The notes under the pieces: generated by a model | The model's input: the letters and a program-made list of their open reading frames with translations, nothing else | What the model was told of the DNA's origin: nothing | The model's database searches: none | In this document: positions 52,106-61,530 of the stretch, piece by piece | Numbering within the stretch: position 1 is the stretch's first letter | Layout: each line of letters begins with the position of its first letter | From: Leucobacter chromiisoli | GTDB lineage: Bacteria > Actinomycetota > Actinomycetes > Actinomycetales > Microbacteriaceae | Direction of reading: 5' to 3' | Length of the DNA stretch: 64,000 nucleotides | Assembly (NCBI RefSeq): GCF_016522505.1 | Contig: NZ_JAEHOH010000021.1 | Span: 1 to 64,000, forward strand | Translations under genes and position numbers: made by a program

Positions 52106-54979
52106 ATGGGAGTCTCGACGACCGGCTCCGAGGGGGCGCGCTCGCTGATCGCTGACCTCCGCGCAGCGGTCGACGGCGAGGTCGACGCGTCCTCGCGGCG
52201 CAGAGCCGAGTACTCGAGCGACGCGTCCAACTACCGCGTCGTCCCGGAGGTCGTCGTCTTCCCGCGCGACGCCGACGACGCCGTCGCCGTCGTCGAGCTC
52301 GCGCTCGCGACGGGAACGCCGCTCACCAGCAGGGGCGCGGGGACGTCGGTGGCGGGCAACGCCGTCGGTCCCGGCATCGTGATGGACTTCTCGCGCCACA
52401 TGCACCGCATCCTGGAACTCGATCCCGAGGCGCGGACCGCGGTGGTCGAACCGGGAGCCGTGATGGGCGCCCTCCAGCGGGCCGCGCGACCCCACGGGCT
52501 GCGGTTCGGGCCGGATCCCTCCACCTGGGCCCGCTGCACGATCGGGGGGATGATCGGCAACAACGCCTGCGGCTCGCACTCGCTCTCCTTCGGGCGGACG
52601 GTCGACAACGTGCTCGACCTCGACGTCGTCGACGGCCGCGGGCGTCGTTTCCGCGGCTCGGCGGGCATCGACGCCGTCGAGGGGCTCGAGGAACTCGTGC
52701 GCGCCGACCTCGCGACGATCCGCACCGAGCTCGGCCGCTTCGGCCGGCAGGTGTCGGGGTACTCGCTCGAGCACCTCCTGCCGGAGCATCGGGGGGATCT
52801 GACGAAGGCGCTCGTCGGCACCGAGGGAACCTGCGTCGTGGCCTTGGAGGCGACCGTGAGCCTCGTGGAGTCGCCGTTCGACCCCGTGCTCCTCGTGCTC
52901 GGGTACCCGAGCATGATCGACGCCGCCGACGCCGTGCCCGCCCTCCTGGCGCATCGCCCGGGGGCGATCGAGGGCCTCGACGCCCGCCTCGTGGACACGG
53001 TCAGGCGCCGGCACGGAGCGGGCTCCGTCGCCGCGCTGCCCGACGGGGCGGGGTGGCTGCTCGTCGAGCTGTCGGGCGAGGACCGGCGCGCGACGATGGA
53101 GCGCGCCGAGCGGGTGTTCCGGGACTCCGGCGCGGTCGGCTCCCGCGTCTTCCCCGACGCGCGGAGCGCCAGGCCGATCTGGCGCATCCGCGAGGACGGC
53201 GTGGGCCTCGCGGGGAGGACGCCCGAGGGGAAGCAGGCCTGGCCGGGGTTCGAGGATGCGGCTGTCCCCGCCGAGCGGCTCGGGGCCTACCTGCGCGATC
53301 TCGACGAGCTGCTCGTGCAGCACGGAGTGACCGGCATGCCCTACGGCCACTTCGGCGACGGCTGCATCCACCTGCGCCTCGATCTCCCCCTGGAGAAGGA
53401 CGGTGCGGCGCTGCGCGCCTTCATGGAGGACGGCGCCCGCCTCGTCGCCGCCCACGGCGGTTCGATCTCGGGGGAGCACGGCGACGGTCGGGCCCGGAGC
53501 GAGCTGCTCTCACACATGTACTCCTCCGACGCCCTCCGCGCGTTCGCCGGCTTCAAGGGCCTCTTCGATCCGCGGAACCTCCTGAACCCGGGGGTGATCG
53601 TCGACCCCGCCCCGCTGGACCTGCAGCTGCGGCGGCCCGCGGCCCTGCCGATGCCGACGCCTGGGGGGTTCTCGTTCTCGCACGACGACGGCGACTTCAC
53701 GCGCGCGGTGCACCGCTGCGTCGGCGTCGGGAAGTGCCGGGTCGCGGATCCCGCGGTGGGAGGCTTCATGTGCCCCTCCTACCGCGCCACGGCGGACGAG
53801 AAGGACTCGACACGGGGGCGCGCGCGGGTGCTGCAGGAGATGGCGAACGGTTCGCTGGTCGTCGACGGCTGGCGCTCGCAGGAGGTCGAGGAGTCGCTCG
53901 ACCTCTGCCTCTCGTGCAAGGCGTGCTCGAGCGACTGCCCGGCCGGAGTGGACATGGCGACCTACAAGGCCGAGACGCTGTACCGGAGATACCGCGGCAG
54001 ACTCCGCCCCGTCAACCACTACGTGCTGGGGTGGCTGCCCCGCTGGACGAGACTGGCGGCGCCGTTCGCGGGACTCGTGAACGCGGCCATGCGCATAGGT
54101 CCGCTGCGCCGGATCGCCCTGCCGCTCGGAGGAATGGACGCCAGGCGCGAGGTGCCGCGCTTCGCCGAGCGGACCTTCACCGCCGAGCGCGGGCGCGGCA
54201 TGCGAGCCGCGCCCGAGTCGCGAGGCGCCCGGACCGCGGTCGCGGGCGCCTCGCCTCGCCCGCGCGTCCTGCTCTGGACGGACACGTTCAGCGACCACTT
54301 CTCCCCGCCCATCGCGCACGCGGCGGTGAGCGTGCTCGAGGCGTGCGGCTTCGAGGTGCTCACGCCGCAGCGCTCCGTCTGCTGCGGTCTCACCTGGATC
54401 AGCACCGGGCAGCTCGACGGCGCCCGCGCCCGGCTGGGAAGGCTGCTCGACGAGCTCCACCCCTACGTCGATGCGGGGATCCCCGTCATGGGGCTCGAGC
54501 CGTCGTGCACGGCGGTGCTGCGGTCGGACCTGCCCGAGCTCTTCCCCGACGATCCCCGCGCCGCAGGGCTCGCCGCGAGGACCCTCACGCTGGCCGAGCT
54601 GCTGAGCGCGCACGCGCCCGCCCATCCGCGGACGTGGGCCGCCGGGTCGCTCGCGGGCTGGCGCATCGTCGTCCAGCCGCACTGCCACCAGTACGCGGTG
54701 ATGGGCTACGGGGCCGACGCGGAGCTGCTGCGCGAGCTGGGCGCGGAGGTGCGGACCCTGGGCGGGTGCTGCGGTCTGGCCGGCAACTTCGGGATGGAGC
54801 GCGGGCACTACGAGGTTTCGGTCGCCGTCGCGGAGCAGCAGCTGCTCCCGGCGCTGCGGGAGCTCGAGGAGGGCGACGTGTTCCTCGCCGACGGCTTCTC
54901 GTGCCGCACGCAGGCCGGCCAGCTGGCGGGCGCGGAGGGCGTCCACCTCGCCGAGCTGCTCGCCGCGACGCTGCGCTGA
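52106..54979 (+). CDS. FAD-linked D-2-hydroxyacid dehydrogenase fused to Fe-S/CCG domains
   Basis: A 957-residue YdiJ-like protein. Residues about 20-500 form a PCMH-type FAD-linked oxidase (VVFPRDADDAVAVVELALATGTPLTSRGAGTSVAGNAVGPG, GPDPSTWARCTIGGMIGNNACGSHSLSFGRT, ISGEHGDGRARSELL). A ferredoxin-like domain near 530-615 has RCVGVGKC, GGFMCPSYRAT and LCLSCKACSSDCPAGVDM. The C-terminal part carries two cysteine-rich motifs, RSVCCGLTW and LGGCCGLAGNFG. It should oxidise D-lactate, D-2-hydroxyglutarate or similar and pass electrons to the quinone pool. The start at 52106 lies 10 bp after yihY. Exact substrate is uncertain. Confidence 0.88.
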   Translation: MGVSTTGSEGARSLIADLRAAVDGEVDASSRRRAEYSSDASNYRVVPEVVVFPRDADDAVAVVELALATGTPLTSRGAGTSVAGNAVGPGIVMDFSRHMHRILELDPEARTAVVEPGAVMGALQRAARPHGLRFGPDPSTWARCTIGGMIGNNACGSHSLSFGRTVDNVLDLDVVDGRGRRFRGSAGIDAVEGLEELVRADLATIRTELGRFGRQVSGYSLEHLLPEHRGDLTKALVGTEGTCVVALEATVSLVESPFDPVLLVLGYPSMIDAADAVPALLAHRPGAIEGLDARLVDTVRRRHGAGSVAALPDGAGWLLVELSGEDRRATMERAERVFRDSGAVGSRVFPDARSARPIWRIREDGVGLAGRTPEGKQAWPGFEDAAVPAERLGAYLRDLDELLVQHGVTGMPYGHFGDGCIHLRLDLPLEKDGAALRAFMEDGARLVAAHGGSISGEHGDGRARSELLSHMYSSDALRAFAGFKGLFDPRNLLNPGVIVDPAPLDLQLRRPAALPMPTPGGFSFSHDDGDFTRAVHRCVGVGKCRVADPAVGGFMCPSYRATADEKDSTRGRARVLQEMANGSLVVDGWRSQEVEESLDLCLSCKACSSDCPAGVDMATYKAETLYRRYRGRLRPVNHYVLGWLPRWTRLAAPFAGLVNAAMRIGPLRRIALPLGGMDARREVPRFAERTFTAERGRGMRAAPESRGARTAVAGASPRPRVLLWTDTFSDHFSPPIAHAAVSVLEACGFEVLTPQRSVCCGLTWISTGQLDGARARLGRLLDELHPYVDAGIPVMGLEPSCTAVLRSDLPELFPDDPRAAGLAARTLTLAELLSAHAPAHPRTWAAGSLAGWRIVVQPHCHQYAVMGYGADAELLRELGAEVRTLGGCCGLAGNFGMERGHYEVSVAVAEQQLLPALRELEEGDVFLADGFSCRTQAGQLAGAEGVHLAELLAATLR

Positions 54980-54998
54980 GGCGGGCTCGCGGCGGGCC

Positions 54999-55060
54999 GC
55001 CTCCAGCGGGGGATCTGCCGTCAGCGGAACCGAAAAGGCGACCCGGGTTCCGCTGGAGGC
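54999..55060. terminator. Competing inverted repeats between convergent genes
   Basis: Two hairpins share one right arm: CAGCGGAACC (55022-55031) pairs with GGTTCCGCTG (55046-55055), and GCCTCCAGCGG (54999-55009) pairs with CCGCTGGAGGC (55050-55060). Probably a bidirectional terminator. Confidence 0.65.
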
Positions 55061-55084
55061 ATATCCGCCGCTGGGGAGCCGCGT

Positions 55085-55756
55085 TCAGGCGGGACGCTCG
55101 TGCGCGGCGAGCAGGATCCGCTCGGACGCGACGAGGTAGTCCTCGAGCGCGGAGGCGGCCGCGTCGGGCTCCCCCGCCTCGAGGCGGTGCAGGATCTCCG
55201 CGTTGCGGTCGAGGAAGGGCGCGTACAGGCGGGCGGGGTCGTCGACCAGGCCGAAGGAGAGCCGCAGCTCGGCCGCGAGCTGCCGGTAGAGGTGGGCGAG
55301 CCTGGGGCTGTCGGTGAGCGACACGACGGCCGCGTGGAAGGCGAGGTTCGAGCTCCCGACCCCGCGCCAGTCGCCGCGCTCGCGGGCTCCGGTGGCCGAC
55401 TCCACGGCGTCGCGCATCAGCGCCACGGCCGGGTGCGAGGGGGAGGCCTCGCGCACCGCCTGGCACTCGACGAGTCGGCGGACGCGGAAGAGGTCGACGA
55501 TCGAGGCCGCGGTCGGGATCGCCACGAGGGCGCCGCGATGGGGGATCTGCGAGATCAGACCCTCCTGGCTGAGCATGCGGAACGCCTCGCGCAGCGTGTT
55601 GCGCGAGACGTCGAGCCGGGCCGCGAGCTCGGCCTCGCGCAGACGGTCTCCCGGGGCGAGCGCGCCGTCGGCGATGAGCTCCCGGAGCGCGTCCGCCGAC
55701 CGCTGCGCCCTCGAGCCGGCGGATCCGGGCTCCGGGGCGGCCGTGGGAGAGGGCAT
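55085..55756 (-). CDS. GntR-family regulator (FCD domain), likely of the 5-oxoproline operon
   Basis: A 223-residue regulator. The N-terminal winged helix (about 24-90: SADALRELIADGALAPGDRLREAELAARLDVSRNTLREAFRMLSQEGLISQIPHRGALVA) is of GntR type; residues about 95-215 form an all-helical FCD ligand domain (FRVRRLVECQAVRE, NLAFHAAVVSLTDS, RNAEILHRLEAGEPDAAASALEDYLVASE) with metal/ligand His. ATG 55756 gives a normal N-terminus; the upstream ATG at 55840 would place 28 codons in the promoter region. It diverges from pxpA, with two palindromes in between, so it probably controls the operon in response to 5-oxoproline or a related acid. Confidence 0.88.
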   Translation of the reverse strand: MPSPTAAPEPGSAGSRAQRSADALRELIADGALAPGDRLREAELAARLDVSRNTLREAFRMLSQEGLISQIPHRGALVAIPTAASIVDLFRVRRLVECQAVREASPSHPAVALMRDAVESATGARERGDWRGVGSSNLAFHAAVVSLTDSPRLAHLYRQLAAELRLSFGLVDDPARLYAPFLDRNAEILHRLEAGEPDAAASALEDYLVASERILLAAHERPA

Positions 55757-55829
55757 ACGGGCGATTGTAGTGCCCGGGCGCGAGCGGGCGTGCCCGCGAT
55801 CCTCCTCGTCCGATTTCCCCGGATCCAAA

Positions 55830-55862
55830 TTGTTCAACAAAGCGCTTCACTTTGCTCAACAG
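55830..55862. promoter_or_regulatory. Two operator-like palindromes for the GntR regulator
   Basis: TTGTTCAACAA (55830-55840) is a perfect palindrome, and TTGCTCAACAG (55852-55862) is an imperfect copy. Their centres are 22 bp apart, two helical turns. Confidence 0.65.
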
Positions 55863-55874
55863 GACGTGTATTCT
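55846..55874 (+). promoter_or_regulatory. Predicted pxpA operon promoter
   Basis: TTCACT (55846-55851), 17-bp spacer, TATTCT (55869-55874). The second operator palindrome lies in the spacer, so repressor binding would block RNA polymerase. The leader before pxpA is about 115 nt. Confidence 0.5.
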
Positions 55875-55994
55875 CGAGAGCAGTTCATCCGCGCTTATGG
55901 CAGGTGTTCGGCGGTGTGATGGGCGATCCCGCCTCGGCGCCGACGGCCCGGCGCGGGGCATCGAGACGAAGCTGGCAAGGAAGCGGGGAAGCAC

Positions 55995-56759
55995 ATGCGC
56001 ATCGACCTCAACAGCGATCTGGGCGAGCACTACGGCGCGTGGCGCATGGGCGACGACGAGACCATGCTCGGCATCGTCACCAGCGCCAACGTGGCCTGCG
56101 GCTTCCACGCCGGCGACCCGCTGGCCATCAGGGGCACGCTCCGATCCGCCGCCGAGCAGGGCGTCTCGGTCGGCGCCCACGTCGGCTACCCCGACCTCGT
56201 CGGCTTCGGCCGTCGCCCGCTGAACCCCACGAACGCCGAGCTCGAGGCCGACGTGCTCTACCAGATCGGCGCGCTGCGATCCCTCGCCCGCGCCGAGGGC
56301 ACGGAGGTGCGCTACGTGAAGCCGCACGGCGCGCTCTACAACACGATCGCCCACGACGAGCGGCAGGCGGCGGCGGTCATCGCGGCGATGCGGGCCGAGG
56401 GATCGGGCCTGCCGCTCGTCTGCCTGGCGGGCACCCCCATCGTCGCCCAGGCCGAGGCCGCGGGGCTCACGGTGGTGCTCGAGGCCTTCGCCGACCGCGC
56501 CTACGAGCCGAACGGCGCCCTGGTCTCGCGGCGGGAGCCGGGCTCCGTGCTGCACGACCCCGCGGAGGTCGCCGAGCGGATGCTGCGCCTCGTGCAGGAG
56601 GGCCGGATCACCGCCCGGGACGGCAGCGACGTCGAGGTGCGCGCGCAGTCCATCTGCGTGCACGGAGACAGCGCCGGCGCCGTGCAGATGGCGGTCGCAG
56701 TGCGGGATCGCCTGCGGGGCGCCGGCGTCGAGCTCGCGGCATTCGCGGGCGCCCGGTGA
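55995..56759 (+). CDS. pxpA: 5-oxoprolinase subunit A (LamB/YcsF family)
   Basis: A 254-residue protein with the YcsF signature [45 protein letters not shown] and the downstream [52 protein letters not shown] and CVHGDS. With PxpB and PxpC it makes the ATP-dependent 5-oxoprolinase that opens pyroglutamate to glutamate. It is the first cistron of the operon and its stop overlaps the next start in GTGA. Confidence 0.94.
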   Translation: MRIDLNSDLGEHYGAWRMGDDETMLGIVTSANVACGFHAGDPLAIRGTLRSAAEQGVSVGAHVGYPDLVGFGRRPLNPTNAELEADVLYQIGALRSLARAEGTEVRYVKPHGALYNTIAHDERQAAAVIAAMRAEGSGLPLVCLAGTPIVAQAEAAGLTVVLEAFADRAYEPNGALVSRREPGSVLHDPAEVAERMLRLVQEGRITARDGSDVEVRAQSICVHGDSAGAVQMAVAVRDRLRGAGVELAAFAGAR

Positions 56760-58555
56760 CCGGAGCCGGGCCGGCCGCCTCCCGCGGTGCGCTGCGGACG
56801 CCCCGGCTGCGCGCCTCGGGCGACGAGTCGGTGCTGCTCGACTGCGGCAGCCTCGAGGGCGCCCTCGGCGTGCTGGAGGCGCTCGACTCCGCCCGGGCGG
56901 CCGGCGCACTCGACGTGGTCGAGCTCGTGCCGGCCGCCGAGACCGTGCTCGTGCGCGGGGGCGAAGCGCGCGACCCGCGGGTCTTCGCGGCGCGGCTGAG
57001 CGGCCTCCTCGCCGGTGCCGGCGGCGGCGCGGGCCGGGCCGCCGAGGCGCCGGGCACGGTGATCCCCGTGCGCTACGACGGGGCGGATCTCGCCGAGGTC
57101 GCCGAGCTGACCGGCATGAGCGTCGATCAGGTGATCGAGCGCCACACGGCCGCGGAGTACACGGTCGCCTTCACCGGCTTCGCGCCGGGCTTCGCCTATC
57201 TCTCGGGGGGCGATCCCGCGCTCGCGGTGCCGCGCCGGCCGTCTCCGCGGCCGCGGATCCCGGCGGGCGCCGTCGCCATCGCCGGCCGGTTCTCTGGGGT
57301 GTACCCGCGGCCCAGCCCGGGCGGCTGGCAGCTGCTCGGCCGCACCGACTACCCGATGTGGGATCTCGGCCGCGAGCAGCCCGCCGCACTGATCCCGGGC
57401 GGGCGCGTGCGCTTCGCAGCGACGCGGGAGGAGGCGCGCGCGGCCGATCCCCGCGCGACGGGCGCCCGGAGCGTCGGCGACCCCGGCCCGGCCCGGCCCG
57501 ACGACGGCGCGTCGGGCGCCTCCGAACCTCGCTCGGAGAGCGCGCCGGGCCTCGCCTCCCCGCCCGCGCTGATCGTGCGGGATCCCGGGCTGCAGACCCT
57601 CGTCCAGGACGCCGGCCGCCCCGGCCTCGCCGAGCTCGGCGTGAGCGCCTCGGGCGCGGCCGATCGCGGTGCGCTCGTGCGCGCCAACCGCCTCGTCGGC
57701 AACGCCCCGGGCGCCGCGGTGCTCGAGCTCGGGCACGGCGCCTTCGCCGCGGAGGCGGCAACCGTCTCGGTGATCGCGCTCGCGGGCGCCCCGCGCGCGG
57801 GCCGCATCGCGGGACCGTTCGGGGTCCGGAGCGTCGCCGCGGACCGCGCCTTCCGCATCGATCCCGGGGAGCGGCTCGAGCTCGGCCCGCCCGAGCGGGG
57901 CCTGCGCACCGTGCTCGCCATCCGCGGCGGCGTGCTCGCGCCGCTCACCCTGGGCAGCGCCTCGCGCGACACCCTGGCCGGGCTCGGCCCCGATCCGCTG
58001 GCCGAGGGCGCCGAGGTCCGCGCGGCGGAGGGGGCCGCGTCCGCGGTCGTCGGCGCGGTGGGCGAACCCGAGCCGCAGGGCGAGCCGCTGCCCGCGCCGG
58101 GCGAGACCTCCGTGCTCGAGGTCGTCCCCGGCCCGCGCGACGACTGGTTCGACGAGGCCGGCATGACCCGCCTCTGGGAGAACGAGTGGCGGGTGAGCCC
58201 GCGCAGCGACCGGGTCGGCCTCCGCCTCGAGGGGAGTCCCCTGACCCGCGCCGAGGGGTTCCGCGAGCTCGAGCTGCCGAGCGAGGGCCTCGTCACCGGA
58301 TCGATCCAGGTGCCGCCCGACGGGCAGCCCGTGCTGTTCCTCGCGGACCGTCCCCTCACCGGCGGCTATCCCGTCGTCGGCGTCGTCCGCGAGCGCGACC
58401 TCGACCTCGCCGCCCAGCTGCCGCCCGGAGCGCTCGTCCGCTTCCGCCGCGCGGATCGCGCGCCCGCGGCCGAGGCCCGGAGCGCGGCGGATCGCGCACC
58501 CGCAGACCCACCCGAAGCGCCCGCACGGCCCACCCCCGAGGAGACCCGACCATGA
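56756..58555 (+). CDS. pxpBC: 5-oxoprolinase subunits B and C, fused
   Basis: A 599-residue fusion. Residues about 15-230 are PxpB (KipI-like: [74 protein letters not shown]). A Pro/Ser linker follows, then residues about 275-570 are PxpC (KipA-like: [97 protein letters not shown]). In E. coli these are separate proteins. The GTG start (56756) overlaps the pxpA stop and the end overlaps the biotin carboxylase start in ATGA, giving tight coupling. Confidence 0.92.
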   Translation: MTGAGPAASRGALRTPRLRASGDESVLLDCGSLEGALGVLEALDSARAAGALDVVELVPAAETVLVRGGEARDPRVFAARLSGLLAGAGGGAGRAAEAPGTVIPVRYDGADLAEVAELTGMSVDQVIERHTAAEYTVAFTGFAPGFAYLSGGDPALAVPRRPSPRPRIPAGAVAIAGRFSGVYPRPSPGGWQLLGRTDYPMWDLGREQPAALIPGGRVRFAATREEARAADPRATGARSVGDPGPARPDDGASGASEPRSESAPGLASPPALIVRDPGLQTLVQDAGRPGLAELGVSASGAADRGALVRANRLVGNAPGAAVLELGHGAFAAEAATVSVIALAGAPRAGRIAGPFGVRSVAADRAFRIDPGERLELGPPERGLRTVLAIRGGVLAPLTLGSASRDTLAGLGPDPLAEGAEVRAAEGAASAVVGAVGEPEPQGEPLPAPGETSVLEVVPGPRDDWFDEAGMTRLWENEWRVSPRSDRVGLRLEGSPLTRAEGFRELELPSEGLVTGSIQVPPDGQPVLFLADRPLTGGYPVVGVVRERDLDLAAQLPPGALVRFRRADRAPAAEARSAADRAPADPPEAPARPTPEETRP

Positions 58556-60354
58556 CCCACAGCAGCGCGAGCGAGATCGGCGCCGTCCTGATCGCCAACC
58601 GCGGCGAGATCGCGGTGCGCGTGGTGCGCGCCGCGCGCGAGGCCGGCATGCGGTCGATCGCCGTGTACGCGGATCAGGACGCCGACGCCCTGCACGTGCG
58701 CCTCGCCGACGAGGCCTACGCCCTCGAGGGGACGACGCCCGCCGAGAGCTACCTCGACATCGCCAAGCTGCTCGCCGCCGCCGAGCGCTCGGGCGCCGAC
58801 GCGGTGCACCCGGGGTACGGCTTCCTCTCCGAGAGCGCCGCATTCGCGCGGGCGGTGGGCGAGGCCGGCCTCACCTGGATCGGCCCCGACCCCGAGACCA
58901 TCGAGCTGCTGGGCGACAAGGCCAGGGCCCGCGCGCTCGCCCAGCAGGTCGGCGCGCCGCTCGTGCCGGGAACCAACGAGCCCGTGGCGGATGCCGCGGA
59001 GGTGATCGCGTTCGCCGACGTGCACGGCCTGCCCGTCGCCATCAAGGCGGTGCACGGGGGCGGCGGCCGCGGCATGCGGGTGGTGCGGGAGCGGGATCGG
59101 ATCGCCGAGGCCTACGAGTCGGCGGTGCGCGAGGCGCGGACCGCCTTCGGCCAGGGCGACTGCCTGGTCGAGCGCTTCCTCGAGCGGCCGCGCCACATCG
59201 AGGCGCAGGTGCTGGGAGACCGGCACGGCCGCGTCGCGGTGCTCGGCACGCGCGACTGCTCGCTGCAGCGCCGCAACCAGAAGCTGGTCGAGGAGGCCCC
59301 CGCCCCGTTCCTCCCGGACGAGCTGCGGGAGCGCATCCATCGCGCTGCCGCCGACATCTGCGCCGCGGCCGGCTACGTCGGTGCCGGCACCGTCGAGTTC
59401 CTGCTCGGCGCCGACGGCACCCTGTCGTTCCTCGAGGTCAACACCCGTCTGCAGGTCGAGCACCCGGTGACGGAGATGGTCACCGGCATCGACCTGGTGC
59501 AGGAGCAGTTCCGCGTCGCCGCGGGCGAGCCCATGGACGTGCCGGCCGAGATCCCGGCCTTCGGGCACGCGTTCGAGTTCCGCATCAACGCCGAGGATCC
59601 GGCGCTCGGGTTCCTGCCGACGCCCGGCGCGCTCACCCGGTTCGATCCCCCCTCGGGGCAGGGGGTGCGTCTCGACGCGGGCTTCACGGCCGGGCAGACC
59701 GTGCCGGGAACCTTCGACTCCCTGCTCGCGAAGCTCGTCGTGTGGGGGCGGGATCGCGATGAGGCGCTGGCCCGGTCGCGCCGCGCGCTCGGGGAGTTCG
59801 CCGTCGAGGGCGTCGCCACCGTGCTGCCGTTCCACCGCTTCGTGGTCGCGGATCCGGCGTTCACCGCCGTCGGCGGCCCCGGAGGGGCGTCGGGGTTCGG
59901 CGTGCATACGCGCTGGATCGAGGAGGAGTGCACGGCCGACTTCGCGGCGGCCGAGGCGGTGCCGGAGCCGGCTGCCGCCCGGCTGGTCCGCGTGCCGATC
60001 GAGCTCGACGGGCGCAGGGCCGTGCTCGGGCTGCCCGGGTCGCTGCTCGCGACGCTCGGGACCGCCGGGGCCTCAGGCGCCGCGGACGCTGCGGGTGCGG
60101 AGGGCGATGAGCTCGGGGGCGATCGGGACGCGGCCGCGGATCCCGGCGCGGTGCTCGCCCCGTTCACCGGCACGCTGAGCGCCTGGAAGGTCGACGCGGG
60201 TGCCTGGGTCGACGAGGGGGAGACGGTCGCGATCGTCGAGGCGATGAAGATGGAGGTCCCCGTGCGGGCGCCGCGCGCGGGAGTGCTGCGCCGGAGCGCC
60301 GAGGCGGGCGAGACGGTCGCCGCCCGGGCGCTCATCGGTTCGATCGAGGCCTGA
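58552..60354 (+). CDS. Biotin carboxylase with C-terminal biotin carrier domain
   Basis: A 600-residue protein. Residues about 8-455 are an acetyl-CoA carboxylase-type biotin carboxylase (VLIANRGEIAVRVVRAAREAGMRSIAVYAD, HPGYGFLSESAAFARA, IKAVHGGGGRGMRVV, FLEVNTRLQVEHPVTEMVTGIDLV). A loosely conserved linker precedes a biotinyl domain (LAPFTGTLSAWKVDAGAWVDEGETVAIVEAMKMEVPVRAPRAGVLRR) with biotin site K566. No carboxyltransferase gene is adjacent. Such genes recur in pxp (former ybgJKL) operons of many bacteria, but their role in 5-oxoproline use is not established. It may instead share a carboxyltransferase encoded elsewhere. Confidence 0.92.
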   Translation: MTHSSASEIGAVLIANRGEIAVRVVRAAREAGMRSIAVYADQDADALHVRLADEAYALEGTTPAESYLDIAKLLAAAERSGADAVHPGYGFLSESAAFARAVGEAGLTWIGPDPETIELLGDKARARALAQQVGAPLVPGTNEPVADAAEVIAFADVHGLPVAIKAVHGGGGRGMRVVRERDRIAEAYESAVREARTAFGQGDCLVERFLERPRHIEAQVLGDRHGRVAVLGTRDCSLQRRNQKLVEEAPAPFLPDELRERIHRAAADICAAAGYVGAGTVEFLLGADGTLSFLEVNTRLQVEHPVTEMVTGIDLVQEQFRVAAGEPMDVPAEIPAFGHAFEFRINAEDPALGFLPTPGALTRFDPPSGQGVRLDAGFTAGQTVPGTFDSLLAKLVVWGRDRDEALARSRRALGEFAVEGVATVLPFHRFVVADPAFTAVGGPGGASGFGVHTRWIEEECTADFAAAEAVPEPAAARLVRVPIELDGRRAVLGLPGSLLATLGTAGASGAADAAGAEGDELGGDRDAAADPGAVLAPFTGTLSAWKVDAGAWVDEGETVAIVEAMKMEVPVRAPRAGVLRRSAEAGETVAARALIGSIEA

Positions 60355-60384
60355 GGGCGGGCGAGACGGTCGCCGCCCCGGCGC

Positions 60385-61530
60385 TCAGTGGTGGTGGCGC
60401 CGACCGGCGGCGCGCGCGGCGCGCAGCTCGGCGATCGCGGCGGGCAGCGCCGCGGCCACGTCGGCGGCGGTGATGGGGCCGCCGCGCGGCGACTCGGCCT
60501 CGCCGGGAGCGGCGTCGCCGGAGGCGCGCCTCGCGGCGGCGTCGTGCAGCACGGCCGCGCTCGCGCCGATCGCCCCGAGGACCTCGGGGTCCTCGCGCAC
60601 CACCGCGGCGTTGGCCGCGATCAGCGCGCCCAGGATGCCCGCCAGCACGTCCCCCGTGCCCGCCGTCGCGAGCCACGGGGTCGCGGGGCCGGAGAGCATC
60701 GTCTGTCCGCCCGGTGTCGCCGTCACCGTGGTCGAGCCCTTGAGCAGCACGGCGACTCCGAGACACTCAGCGAGGCGTGACGCGGCCGAGGCGAGGGCGT
60801 CGATGCGGGGAGGGCGGTCGCTTCCGCCCCTGCCCCGCGCCGGCCAGCCGCGCGGGCGCTCGCCGAGCCCCGCGGCCCGCCACAGGCGGAGGAACTCCCC
60901 ACGGTGCGGGGTGAGGATCGCGGGGGCGCCGAGCCGCGCCGGCGCGTCGGAGCGCTCCGTCTCGCCGGACGGCGCCGTCTCCCCGGCAGCCGCGGGGGCG
61001 CCGTCGCTCGCGCCGCCCGGGGCCGCCCCGAGGGCCAGCTGGAGGGCACCGGCGTCGACGACCACGGGGGCCGGCCCCGCGAGCAGCGCGAGCAGGGCTT
61101 CCCGCTCCTCGTCGGAGCGGGCCTCGGGGTCGGTGCCCGAGCCGATGAGCCAGGCGTCGCAGCCGCCCGAGGGCCCGGATCCCTCGCCGAAGACCGTCTC
61201 GGGATGCGCCGCGAGCACCGCGGCGGCGGGTGACGGCAGGCCGAAGCGGTCCACCGAGGCATCGCGCGACGGCACGTAGCGCAGCATGCCGAGCCCGGTC
61301 CGCCATGCGGCCGAGACGCCCAGCACGGCGGCACCGGGATAGGCGACCGAGCCGGTGCGCACCCCGAGAACGCCGCGTCGGTACTTGTCGGAGACGGGCG
61401 ACGGCGCCGGGATCCAGGCTGCGGCGTGCTCGGCGTACCAGTGCTGCTGCGCCGGAGCGCGTGCGGGATCCAGCGCGCCCTCCGCCGGGCCCGCGGCCCG
61501 ACGCGCGCGACGCCCCGGCTGCGCCGTCAT
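60385..61530 (-). CDS. nnrD: ADP/ATP-dependent NAD(P)H-hydrate dehydratase
   Basis: A 381-residue ribokinase-like repair enzyme that dehydrates damaged NAD(P)HX. Motifs are DKYRRGVLGVRTGSVAYPGAAVLGVSAAWRTGLGMLRYV, VVDAGALQLAL, ILTPHRGEFLRLW, VLLKGSTTVTATPGG and the catalytic WLATAGTGDVLAGILGALIA. The epimerase (NnrE) domain of bifunctional forms is absent. Low-complexity insertions lie at about residues 172-200 and 225-245. Its ATG overlaps the stop of the phosphosugar mutase gene in ATGA, so the two are coupled. It ends in a His run (RRHHH). Confidence 0.9.
   Translation of the reverse strand: MTAQPGRRARRAAGPAEGALDPARAPAQQHWYAEHAAAWIPAPSPVSDKYRRGVLGVRTGSVAYPGAAVLGVSAAWRTGLGMLRYVPSRDASVDRFGLPSPAAAVLAAHPETVFGEGSGPSGGCDAWLIGSGTDPEARSDEEREALLALLAGPAPVVVDAGALQLALGAAPGGASDGAPAAAGETAPSGETERSDAPARLGAPAILTPHRGEFLRLWRAAGLGERPRGWPARGRGGSDRPPRIDALASAASRLAECLGVAVLLKGSTTVTATPGGQTMLSGPATPWLATAGTGDVLAGILGALIAANAAVVREDPEVLGAIGASAAVLHDAAARRASGDAAPGEAESPRGGPITAADVAAALPAAIAELRAARAAGRRHHH

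Noticed and set aside
55757-55840. ATG at 55840 as start of the GntR gene
   Set aside because: It lies within the perfect TTGTTCAACAA palindrome and the added 28 residues do not resemble GntR N-termini.
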